From DASRDE01 sp035652755 (GTDB lineage Bacteria; Vulcanimicrobiota; Vulcanimicrobiia; Vulcanimicrobiales; Vulcanimicrobiaceae): a stretch of DNA of 6,169 bases. Made by a program: the position numbers and the translations under genes. Every line of letters begins with the position of its first letter. The first letter of the stretch is position 1. Below, piece by piece: positions 1-5,457 of the stretch. The stretch is from the NCBI GenBank assembly GCA_035652755.1, contig DASRDE010000102.1, forward strand, positions 1-6,169, written 5' to 3'. Under the pieces are notes generated by a model. It ran no database searches. It was given only the letters and a program-made list of their open reading frames with translations, and was not told the origin of the DNA.

Positions 1-929
1 CACCAAAAGAAGGCGCCGAACCCGTTGAGATACCGCCACGTCGTGCCGGATTGCGGCATGCCCGTCAAGACCAGATACTGCGCGCTGAAATGCACCGCAT
101 AGTTGTGCGCGAACGCCGTTAGAGTTTGCGGTGTAACGCCCGCAGCAAAGGTGAAGATCCGCTGCGCGCGGCCGCGCGTCAACGGGTCGGTAAACAGCAT
201 CAGCAGCGCCGGCCACGACACCACCAGCCACGCCGCCGCCGCCGCCGGAACTGCGAGCCATGCGCTCTTACCGCGCAGCGAGGCAGCCCGGAGTACGAGC
301 AGCACGCCGCCCAGGAGCGCGGAATAAAACCACGCGGCCATGTACGTATATGAGGCAATGCCCAGGACCAGCGCAGCCCAAAGTGCGGTCTCGAGATCTC
401 CGCGCCACCGCAACAGCAGGTACAATCCTCCGAGCACGAACGGCAGCTCGGCTGCAGGCTCCCATCCCACGCGCGAAAAGTGGACGAAGATCGGCTGTAT
501 CGCCGCCAGCATTGCGGCGATGAGCGCGATTTCGCGGCGGCGCGTGAGTTCCAACACGATCGCGTAGAGCAGCACGATTGCCGCCAACCCGAATAGGACG
601 GCAGGAAGCCGCAGTGCAAACGCGGTTCTGCCGAGGATTTGCGCGGACGCGTAGCTCGCTATCCCGTAGAGCGGCGGATTGCGGCTGTACGGCGAGTAGA
701 GAAACGGCATGAGGCGCCCGTCGACGTCGTGCCCCGTGTGAACGATGCTGTAGGCGGAGTTGTAGAGATCGATCTCGTCGTAGTTCAGCTCGGACGGGAC
801 CGACGAGAGGTCAAAGAGCCGGAGCGCGGCGGCAAGCGCAACGATCGCCGCGAGAACGTACGACGCGGTTCTTGCGCCGCGTTTCGAGGAATCGGCTACG
901 GCGGTACGTCGCAGGGCGGATGCCCGCAC
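1..929 (-). CDS. GT39/ArnT-like membrane glycosyltransferase (C-terminus beyond window)
   Basis: The minus strand is open from a stop at 959-957 to the left edge, giving 309 residues from a GTG at 929. It reads as a polytopic GT-C glycosyltransferase of the GT39/ArnT/PMT type. Such enzymes move a sugar from a polyprenyl-phosphate carrier to an acceptor on the outer face of the inner membrane. A first membrane helix (about residues 22-40) is followed by the loop motif NYDEIDLYNSAY. Its D51-E52 sit where this family has its catalytic acidic residue. Then come HTGHDVDGRLMPF (about 64-76), FALRLPAVLFG (about 104-114), a run of hydrophobic helices, and HFSAQYLVLTG near residue 280. The start is uncertain: TTG 935 is possible, and no in-frame start lies between 929 and the first helix. 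Using GTG 929 gives a 34-nt overlap with the upstream metallothionein-like gene, so coupled translation is likely. Acceptor and sugar cannot be told from sequence. Family call is firm; the C-terminal part is missing. Confidence 0.85.
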   Translation of the reverse strand, partial: MRASALRRTAVADSSKRGARTASYVLAAIVALAAALRLFDLSSVPSELNYDEIDLYNSAYSIVHTGHDVDGRLMPFLYSPYSRNPPLYGIASYASAQILGRTAFALRLPAVLFGLAAIVLLYAIVLELTRRREIALIAAMLAAIQPIFVHFSRVGWEPAAELPFVLGGLYLLLRWRGDLETALWAALVLGIASYTYMAAWFYSALLGGVLLVLRAASLRGKSAWLAVPAAAAAWLVVSWPALLMLFTDPLTRGRAQRIFTFAAGVTPQTLTAFAHNYAVHFSAQYLVLTGMPQSGTTWRYLNGFGAFFW

Positions 930-1060
930 GGGCAAGTCTCGGACTCGATGCCGTTTTCAGCCGCGTCTTTGCAGGATTGGCTGCAGTATTCTTCGACTTG
1001 CATTTGCGCGCTGAGCATGCAATTGCAGAGGTCGTGCGCGCACTCGATGCTCTCCATCAT
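896..1060 (-). CDS. Small metallothionein-like Cys-rich metal-binding protein (54 aa)
   Basis: This short minus-strand frame (ATG 1060-1058, stop TAG 898-896) encodes 54 residues with eight cysteines. The pattern is CAHDLCNC (C7, C12, C14), EYCSQSC (C26, C30) and CPCGHPPC (C43, C45, H47, C50). The order CxxxxCxC, then YCxxxC, then CxCGHxxC matches bacterial SmtA-type metallothioneins, where these Cys and His residues bind Zn, Cd or Cu in a small zinc-finger-like fold. The protein is probably a cytosolic metal buffer; no signal peptide is seen. A second ATG follows at once (1057). Upstream the frame is closed by a TGA at 1090-1088 and offers no other ATG/GTG/TTG start. GGGTAAG lies about 10 nt upstream as a weak ribosome site. 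It starts 44 nt after the upstream lipoprotein gene ends and overlaps the glycosyltransferase start, so the three may be co-transcribed. No metal-sensor site was recognised. An alternative is another small Cys-rich zinc protein of unknown role. Confidence 0.82.
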   Translation of the reverse strand: MMESIECAHDLCNCMLSAQMQVEEYCSQSCKDAAENGIESETCPCGHPPCDVPP

Positions 1061-1104
1061 ACGGTGGTACTTACCCGCGCGCAGCGATCATCCCGCGTTG
1101 ACGA

Positions 1105-2013
1105 TCATGGCGCGTTGATCACTTGGCCGCCGGCGATTTGACCTGCGGAGTTCGCGACGGCCGGCCACGTACCGGGCGGGAGCGCAGTCCACAGGCAGCC
1201 GTTTGCACCAACGGACGCGGTGCACCCATCGGTCGTCGTCGTGTCGATGGTGAAGCTGAAGGTTTGGTCGGTCGGCGGCTGGAGGCCCGGCGCATCGTAA
1301 ATCAGACTGGTCGAAACGGGCGCATTTGGCGTCCCGGCCTGCGCGACCCACCAGTTGATGTACCAGATGCAGCCGCCGCTGGGCGAGGGGCTGCCGGTCG
1401 GCGACGACGTGGGTGAACCAGTCGGTGTTGGCGACGGCGAAGGCGCAGCGGTTGCGGTTCCAGTCGGTGCCGGACTTGGCGAGGACGAGGTGCAGCCCGA
1501 GGACGACGACGCTGTGGGCGACGGAGACGGCGACCCGCTTCCGGGCGGCGGTGAGAGCACCGAACGCGTCAGCGTGACGCAGAACTGCGTTCCCGTACCG
1601 TTGCAATTCGGATTGACCACGACCGACTGCGGCGAGTAGATGATCGGCTGCAGCGGCACTTTAATTGACTGACCATTACCGCCCACCGAATTGACGAACG
1701 GAATAATCGTCGCCGCTGGAACGCCGTTCTGAGCCGACACGATGAGCTGAAAATCCTCATTGCGCCAGTTCTGCTGCTGATTGGCAAACAGCCCGTACGG
1801 CTCGCCGACCTGGCTCGCGTTCTGCCCGGTGTTAATGGCAAAGACGTACCAGAAGTTCGTGAAGTCGAGCGCACCGGCCGTGTTGAACTTGAGCTGGATC
1901 TGGCCCGAACTCAAACCGCCGGGACCGGTGGAACGATCCGGCGTCACTTGATGGCCGCAGGAACCGAGCGCGAGCGCGCTGACGGCGACGAAGAGGATCA
2001 GTTTTCGCAGCAT
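1105..2013 (-). CDS. Secreted lipoprotein with Pro/Ser/Thr-rich linker, function unknown
   Basis: This 302-residue protein starts with a classic lipoprotein signal: MLRK, a hydrophobic core and the lipobox LGSC, so C19 would be lipidated. It is presumably a substrate of the Lnt encoded next door. After a short spacer come about 115 residues rich in beta-type sequence (about 38-152, with NFWYVFAINTG at 53-63 and a cysteine pair C137/C145). A low-complexity Pro/Ser/Thr/Gly linker follows (about 154-213). An 89-residue C-terminal part then has CIWYINWWVAQAG at 215-227 and another cysteine pair, C264/C273. The layout suggests two small exposed domains, perhaps disulfide-stabilised, held apart by a flexible and possibly glycosylated linker. 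A GT39 gene two genes downstream makes glycosylation worth considering, but that is inference. GAGG at 2030-2027 is the best ribosome site, 13 nt before the ATG, which is rather far. I do not recognise a family for either domain. Confidence 0.85.
   Translation of the reverse strand: MLRKLILFVAVSALALGSCGHQVTPDRSTGPGGLSSGQIQLKFNTAGALDFTNFWYVFAINTGQNASQVGEPYGLFANQQQNWRNEDFQLIVSAQNGVPAATIIPFVNSVGGNGQSIKVPLQPIIYSPQSVVVNPNCNGTGTQFCVTLTRSVLSPPPGSGSPSPSPTASSSSGCTSSSPSPAPTGTATAAPSPSPTPTGSPTSSPTGSPSPSGGCIWYINWWVAQAGTPNAPVSTSLIYDAPGLQPPTDQTFSFTIDTTTTDGCTASVGANGCLWTALPPGTWPAVANSAGQIAGGQVINAP
1375..1554 (-). repeat. Low-complexity Pro/Ser/Thr-Gly coding tract (linker)
   Basis: This stretch encodes residues 154-213 of the lipoprotein, built from irregular SPSP, PTGSP and SSSS units. 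It is a degenerate low-complexity tract, not an exact tandem repeat. Such tracts often vary in length between strains through slippage or recombination. On the opposite strand it reads as Gly/Val/Asp-rich shadow protein. Confidence 0.75.
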
Positions 2014-2101
2014 TTCCGTGTCGCTACCTCGTCTTCGACTGCGGCGTTCACACCGAAACCTGCGCTCGGGCCTCGGTGAGGGGCTTCCTTGAAACGGCGG
2101 G
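2014..2101. other. Divergent intergenic region between lipoprotein gene and lnt
   Basis: These 88 bases separate the starts of the minus-strand lipoprotein and plus-strand lnt, so they should hold promoters for both. I found no convincing -35/-10 pair in either direction. A TTGAAA at 2089-2094 on the plus strand has no fitting -10 box at 16-18 nt. A small CCTC-GGT-GAGG inverted repeat at 2071-2081 is too short to call. If lnt really starts near 2219 (see findings), the untranslated region reaches to about 2218. Confidence 0.4.
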
Positions 2102-3769
2102 TTGAGCGAGAACGTTCCCGCTGGGCCGCGGGGCGCAACCGGCTGCGGCGCAGAGGCGTTAGCCTATGCGGAGTCGCCATCCTTTCCGCCGAAACGAAGT
2201 AGGGTAAGGTACATCGCCATCGAGAGATTACGAACGGCGCGCGCGCTCGAATGGGGCGTGGCGCTCCTGAGCGCTGTGGCGCTCGCACTTGCGTTTCCGC
2301 GCACGCAGCAGGCGTGGCTGGCTCCGGTCGGGGCCGCCGGTCTGTTTTGGGTATGGCAGCGCTTGCCTGCCGCAAAAGCCTTCTGGGCGGGCTGGTTTGC
2401 CGGCGTGGTGTTCTTCGGAATCAGCTTCTCGTGGTTCACCTACACGGTCGGCAGCTACGTCGGTTCGCTCGCGTTCGCGGTCGTCATTATCCCCGCCGCG
2501 ATCGAGGCGCTCGCGTTCGGGCTGAGCGCTCTGGGGTTTCACGCGGCCCTGCGCTGGGCTCCGCCGTGGCTGGCACCCGCGGCCGGTGCGGCGATATTCA
2601 CCGTACTTGAGTGGCTGCGATCGGTCGACGAAACGGGCGTGCCGTTCGCGCAGATCGGCTACACGCAAACCAGTACCGCGCTCGGAGTCTTCGCGGCATA
2701 CATCGGGTCGTTCGGCGTCACGTTCGTCGTCATGCTTTTGGGCGCATATGCCGCACAAGCGATCGCATCGCGCCGCGTCCAATCGTGCGCGGCGGCGTTC
2801 GCCCTGATCGCGGCAGCGTGGATCGCCTGCTACGCCTATTGGCCCGCGCGCCACGCCGCGGCGCCCTCGATGATGGTCGCCGCCGTGCAGGGCAATATTG
2901 CGCAGTCGATCAAGTGGAACAAACAGACGCTTCCGCGAAGCGTCGCGCGCTACACGCAGCTGACGCTCGGGCTGGCGCCGCTGCATCCGCAATTAATCGT
3001 GTGGCCCGAGACCGTCATCACGACGAATTTGGACGATTTAATGCCGGCGAACACCGCGCTCAACGAGCGCTTCCGCGCGCTGGCGCGCCGAATGAACGCG
3101 ACGCTGGTCGTCGGAAGCCTCGACACGCATTGGGGCTTGGAGGGGTTGCGCGAGTACAACGCGCTCTACACGTTCGCACCGAGCGGGATGCTCTTCAACA
3201 TCTACGACAAGCGCCAGCTGGTGCCGTTCGCCGAGTCGATGCTCGCGCCCGCGCTCTTCTCTTGGCTTCCCGACGCAAACTTGATCGGACACTTCGGCCA
3301 CGGAACGGGTGACGCTATCGTGCAGGCAGGTTCCATGACGTTCGCTCCGCTGATCTGCTGGGAATCCGCTTTTCCCGACTTGATTCACGCACAGATCGCC
3401 CGCGGCGCCCAGTTCCTGGTCATTTCGACCGACGACGCGTGGTTCGGGGCGAGTTCCGGGACGTTTCAGCATGCGCAGATCGCACAGATGCGCGCGATCG
3501 AGAGCGGCCAGTGGGTGCTGCAGTCCGCATCGACCGGGATCAGCGGGCTGATTGCCCCCGACGGCCGCTGGACGCAGGCAATCGGGGTGAATAAAACCGG
3601 TGTAGTTGCCGGAAAGATCGGGCTTCCCCCCGGGTCCGTGTTCGCGCGCATCGGGCCCAATCCAATTATGAATGCACTGGCTTTATTCTATGTAGCGATC
3701 GTCGGCTTGGGGATAGCGTGGCGTAATATGCCATCGGCCGCCAGGAGACCCGTTCGTGACGATGCGTAA
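2102..3769 (+). CDS. lnt: Apolipoprotein N-acyltransferase
   Basis: Lnt catalyses the last step of lipoprotein maturation at the inner membrane, moving an acyl chain from phospholipid to the amino group of the diacylglyceryl-cysteine. The protein has an N-terminal membrane domain (several helices, about residues 52-246), then a nitrilase-type (carbon-nitrogen hydrolase) domain (about 255-510) and a final helix near 522-540. The catalytic triad is visible: E303 in WPET, K370 in YDKRQLVPF and C419 in ICWESAFP. E378 in VPFAE, W272 in SIKW and E421 also fit residues needed in E. coli Lnt. The position after the catalytic cysteine is Trp (W420) where E. coli has Tyr. Length (555 aa) is somewhat above the usual 500-520 because of the N-terminus. 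The listed TTG start adds about 38 residues with no family likeness and unusual codons, so the true start may lie further down, near 2219. It overlaps the next gene by 14 nt and heads an envelope operon. Function is very secure, start is not. Confidence 0.95.
   Translation: MSENVPAGPRGATGCGAEALAYAESPSFPPKRSRVRYIAIERLRTARALEWGVALLSAVALALAFPRTQQAWLAPVGAAGLFWVWQRLPAAKAFWAGWFAGVVFFGISFSWFTYTVGSYVGSLAFAVVIIPAAIEALAFGLSALGFHAALRWAPPWLAPAAGAAIFTVLEWLRSVDETGVPFAQIGYTQTSTALGVFAAYIGSFGVTFVVMLLGAYAAQAIASRRVQSCAAAFALIAAAWIACYAYWPARHAAAPSMMVAAVQGNIAQSIKWNKQTLPRSVARYTQLTLGLAPLHPQLIVWPETVITTNLDDLMPANTALNERFRALARRMNATLVVGSLDTHWGLEGLREYNALYTFAPSGMLFNIYDKRQLVPFAESMLAPALFSWLPDANLIGHFGHGTGDAIVQAGSMTFAPLICWESAFPDLIHAQIARGAQFLVISTDDAWFGASSGTFQHAQIAQMRAIESGQWVLQSASTGISGLIAPDGRWTQAIGVNKTGVVAGKIGLPPGSVFARIGPNPIMNALALFYVAIVGLGIAWRNMPSAARRPVRDDA
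3743..3747 (+). promoter_or_regulatory. Ribosome binding site deciding the lptC-like GTG start
   Basis: AGGAG lies 8 nt before GTG 3756 and 14 nt before ATG 3762. The spacing favours the GTG, giving the N-terminus MTMRK and a 14-nt overlap with lnt. Confidence 0.7.
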
Positions 3770-4325
3770 GCCGGATTGGCGTAAGATCGCGTGGATCGCC
3801 GGCGCGATTTTCGCGATATGGATTATCGTGGGGATCATCCTGGCCGGGCGCGAGCCGGGCGGCATGCCGCCGGGGTCGACGCCGATCGTGCTGCACGGCG
3901 GGCGCGTCACCGGCAACCGCATCAGCACGCGCTCGTGGAATTTCGATTACAAGAGCGCGCAAATGACGCCCGACGGAACGCTGGCAACGGTAGAAGGCGT
4001 GAGGGACGGCGTGCTGTACAAAAAAGGCAAACCGTACCTGAGCATATCGGCACAGCACGTGTCGATTAACACGCAGACTTTCGACTTTAGCGCACTCGGG
4101 GACGTGCACGTCGCTGCGATCGATCCCAAGGACGGCATCTCGAAATCGTTCGACACCGACTTCGTACAATGGAACAACGGGCTCAAGATGCTCAATCTGA
4201 GTCATCCGACGATCGTTCGCACAGGAGATCAGGTGCTCAAAGTCGCTTCGATCAGCGTGAACTTCAACACGAACGACATGCACATGGGCACGATCAGCGG
4301 CAGCGCCCGGGTCCCCGAAAAGTGA
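3756..4325 (+). CDS. lptC: LptC-like LPS export protein
   Basis: The 189-residue protein has a short basic N-terminus, one membrane helix (about 11-29) and a periplasmic domain of about 155 residues made of short beta-strand repeats. This is the layout of LptC (YrbK/LptC family), which sits in the inner membrane with LptBFG and hands lipopolysaccharide to LptA. Family-like stretches are VLHGGRVTGNRISTRSWNF (45-63), the TVEGVRDGVLYKKGKPYLSI run (78-97), FSALGDVHV (111-119) and the Asp/Trp segment DTDFVQWNNGLKMLNLSHPTI (about 133-153). LptC proteins are weakly conserved in sequence, so the call rests on pattern and topology. The start is GTG 3756, set by AGGAG upstream. The gene overlaps lnt by 14 nt and the next gene by 4 nt, so the three are surely one translationally coupled unit. 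An lptA or lptB gene would be the usual next neighbour but is absent. It could also be a related LptA/LptC-fold protein with another lipid cargo. Confidence 0.78.
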   Translation: MTMRKPDWRKIAWIAGAIFAIWIIVGIILAGREPGGMPPGSTPIVLHGGRVTGNRISTRSWNFDYKSAQMTPDGTLATVEGVRDGVLYKKGKPYLSISAQHVSINTQTFDFSALGDVHVAAIDPKDGISKSFDTDFVQWNNGLKMLNLSHPTIVRTGDQVLKVASISVNFNTNDMHMGTISGSARVPEK

Positions 4326-4885
4326 GCCGAAGAGCAGCCGCGATTTTGTCGGTACTGACCGCGTTTTGCGCCGCATCGTGCGCCGGCCGCGCGCCGTCGT
4401 CGCACACCGTGCGAACTCCCAGCCCCGTCGGAACGTTGTTGATCGACGCCAAGGGCGTGACGATGCCGGTCGGGCTGGCCACGCGAACGCTGGTCTTTAC
4501 GCCGTTCTTTCCGCCGGGACAGATCCTGCAAGCGGCGGTCATACCGCCCCTCAACGTCGACCAGCAGCGCAATCACGGCTTGGCCCTGGAGTACACGAGC
4601 CGGGGCAGCGTGCTGCTGCTCTCCCAATGGCCTCGGGCCGGTTTCTCGATACCCCCGGAGGCGCTTGCGGCCGGACCCTGCGTACCCGTGGCCTATAAAA
4701 AAGACGGCGTGCTGTGGAGCACGCGCTATAACGTGGTTATGACCCTGCAGCCCGACGGCCGGGTGCCGGCGTCGCGCATCCGCAGGGAAGCGCAGGCATT
4801 ACTGGGGGCAGGGGCGTGCGAGCAGCCCGCTAGGACTCCTCGCCGTTCTCCTCCGCGCCCAGCTGCTTCTTCGCCTCGGCGATGA
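4322..4885 (+). CDS. Putative lipoprotein, function unknown (third gene of the lnt operon)
   Basis: The 187-residue frame starts at GTG 4322, inside the GTGA junction with the lptC-like stop, which implies coupled translation. A longer frame from 4169 exists, but it runs through the lptC-like gene and gives charged shadow sequence. The N-terminus MSRRAAAILSVLTAFCAASC is a signal peptide ending in the plausible lipobox AASC (C20). The mature part is soluble. Segments such as LALEYTSRGSVLLLSQWP (87-104) and GVLWSTRYNVVMTLQPDGRV (129-148), followed by an amphipathic helix (about 151-164), faintly recall the C-terminal part of RseB/DUF4367-type periplasmic domains. That is only a resemblance. C120 and C166 could pair. 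The tail (about 168-187) is Arg/Pro-rich and lies over the 3' end of the convergent KGG gene, so it may be unstructured. Its operon suggests a role in the envelope, possibly lipoprotein or LPS traffic (inference). Confidence 0.72.
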   Translation: MSRRAAAILSVLTAFCAASCAGRAPSSHTVRTPSPVGTLLIDAKGVTMPVGLATRTLVFTPFFPPGQILQAAVIPPLNVDQQRNHGLALEYTSRGSVLLLSQWPRAGFSIPPEALAAGPCVPVAYKKDGVLWSTRYNVVMTLQPDGRVPASRIRREAQALLGAGACEQPARTPRRSPPRPAASSPRR

Positions 4886-5165
4886 GCTTCTTGACCTTCT
4901 GACCGCCCTTGTGGCCGATCTCCTCGTAGAAGTCCGCGCCGTACTTTTCTTTGACGACCTTCCCGCCTTTTTGGCCGATGCTCTCGTAAAACTCGACCCC
5001 GTGGCGCTGACGCGTCGCCTGGCCTCCCTTGCGGCCAATCTCTTCGTAAAAGCCGGAGCCATAGCGGTCGCGCACGGTGTTGCCGCCTTTTTTGCCGGCC
5101 TCGCGAACCGACATCTCGCCACCTGGCTGCTTGTCGTCCGGCGCGCCTTTGGTGGGTTTTGCCAT
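4830..5165 (-). CDS. KGG-repeat hydrophilic stress protein (GsiB/group-1-LEA-like), 4 repeats
   Basis: The 111-residue protein is very hydrophilic and built on a strict 20-residue period with KGG at residues 26-28, 46-48, 66-68 and 86-88. Each unit reads roughly Y/F-EEIGxKGGxxxxxxYGxxF. This is the KGG or stress-induced bacterial acidophilic repeat (PF10685-type) of Bacillus GsiB, akin to the 20-mer of plant Em (group 1 LEA) proteins. Such hydrophilins are thought to be intrinsically disordered, cytosolic and protective during drying, osmotic or acid stress. The N-terminus is a Gly/Lys/Asp-rich lead, and the tail (about 89-111) is a Lys/Glu helix-forming stretch absent from its sister. ATG 5165 is supported by GGGGA at 5177-5173, 7 nt upstream. 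It follows its paralogue by 32 nt and shares its sigma-B-like promoter. The last 56 nt overlap the 3' end of the convergent lipoprotein gene. Confidence 0.92.
   Translation of the reverse strand: MAKPTKGAPDDKQPGGEMSVREAGKKGGNTVRDRYGSGFYEEIGRKGGQATRQRHGVEFYESIGQKGGKVVKEKYGADFYEEIGHKGGQKVKKLIAEAKKQLGAEENGEES
4902..5105 (-). repeat. 60-bp-period coding repeats, four KGG units
   Basis: These bases encode residues 21-88 of the longer KGG protein. The period is exactly 20 codons, and the unit core at DNA level corresponds to GGNCGNAAGGGCGGN plus a conserved Phe-Tyr-Glu segment. The copies differ by many silent and some coding changes, so this is an old repeat kept by protein selection. Confidence 0.85.
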
Positions 5166-5172
5166 GAAGTAG

Positions 5173-5177
5173 TCCCC
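5173..5177 (-). promoter_or_regulatory. Ribosome binding site of the second KGG gene
   Basis: GGGGA on the minus strand is 7 nt before ATG 5165. It gives the downstream gene its own initiation signal inside the 32-nt gap between the paralogues. Confidence 0.55.
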
Positions 5178-5197
5178 GGTAAAGATTGAAGAGATCG

Positions 5198-5416
5198 TTA
5201 GCTAGTCTTGCGCTTTAGCTTCTGCCCGCCCTTTTGGCCGATTACCTCGTAGAACGAGGGACCGTACTTTTCCTTGGTTGCTTCCCCGCCCTTGCGGCCG
5301 ATGGCCTCGTAGAACTCGGTCCCGTACTTGGCCTTCACCCGCTCTCCGCCGCGTTTACCGGCTTCCCGAACGGTCATGCCCCCACCGGGGCCATTTTCGG
5401 CTTCTTGCATCGCCAT
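5198..5416 (-). CDS. KGG-repeat hydrophilic stress protein, 3 repeats
   Basis: The 72-residue protein has three units on a 20-residue period: KRGG (21-24), RKGG (41-44) and QKGG (61-64), each following Y/F-E-x-I-G or REAG. It belongs to the same KGG/GsiB-type hydrophilin family as the gene that follows it. The lead MTVREAGKRGG here and MSVREAGKKGG there are nearly the same, so the pair arose by duplication. This copy is shorter by one repeat and ends in KLKRKTS without the Lys/Glu tail. I chose ATG 5416 (MAMQEAENG). A TTG at 5434 is in frame, but it sits on the ribosome site GAGGTG (5432-5427), 10 nt before the ATG. The gene is the first of a two-gene operon and lies about 35 nt below the expected transcription start of the sigma-B-like promoter. 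Expected role: cytosolic protection under general stress. Confidence 0.9.
   Translation of the reverse strand: MAMQEAENGPGGGMTVREAGKRGGERVKAKYGTEFYEAIGRKGGEATKEKYGPSFYEVIGQKGGQKLKRKTS
5225..5368 (-). repeat. 60-bp-period coding repeats, three KGG units
   Basis: These bases encode residues 17-64 of the shorter KGG protein, with the same 20-codon period as its neighbour. The two blocks together make seven units that can be aligned to each other, apart from the 92-nt non-repeat stretch spanning the gene boundary. Confidence 0.8.
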
Positions 5417-5426
5417 GCTGGTATCG

Positions 5427-5432
5427 CACCTC
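5427..5432 (-). promoter_or_regulatory. Ribosome binding site of the first KGG gene
   Basis: GAGGTG on the minus strand lies 10 nt before ATG 5416. Because it covers the alternative TTG codon at 5434, it argues for the ATG start. Confidence 0.6.
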
Positions 5433-5457
5433 AAAGTGAGAAATGGTCACGAACTAA

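Noticed and set aside
639..1118. Plus-strand 159-aa frame over the GT39 and metallothionein-like genes
   Set aside because: It has no family features and runs across two minus-strand genes with recognisable motifs.
2071..2081. CCTC-GGT-GAGG inverted repeat between the divergent genes
   Set aside because: A 4-bp stem in GC-rich DNA is expected by chance. No T-run and no clear operator symmetry beyond it.
2228..2992. Minus-strand 254-aa frame opposite lnt
   Set aside because: It is Arg-rich low-information sequence typical of GC-rich antisense frames. The lnt frame is certain.
4169..4321. Longer N-terminus for the third gene of the lnt operon
   Set aside because: The extra 51 residues are charged out-of-frame lptC sequence. 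A signal peptide with lipobox begins exactly at GTG 4322.
4911..5189. Plus-strand open frame (92 aa, hydrophobic) opposite the longer KGG gene
   Set aside because: It is the antisense of the KGG repeats. The repeated Lys-Gly-Gly codons read backwards give a smooth Ala/Leu/Val-rich frame. The KGG family match on the minus strand decides.
4902..5368. Regular repeats at 60-bp spacing that might look like a CRISPR array
   Set aside because: The repeats are coding, diverged at silent sites and encode the 20-residue KGG unit. There are no unique spacers and no cas genes.
5430..5440. CTCA-AAG-TGAG inverted repeat near the KGG ribosome site
   Set aside because: The stem is only 4 bp and not extended by flanking pairs, too weak to claim leader regulation.
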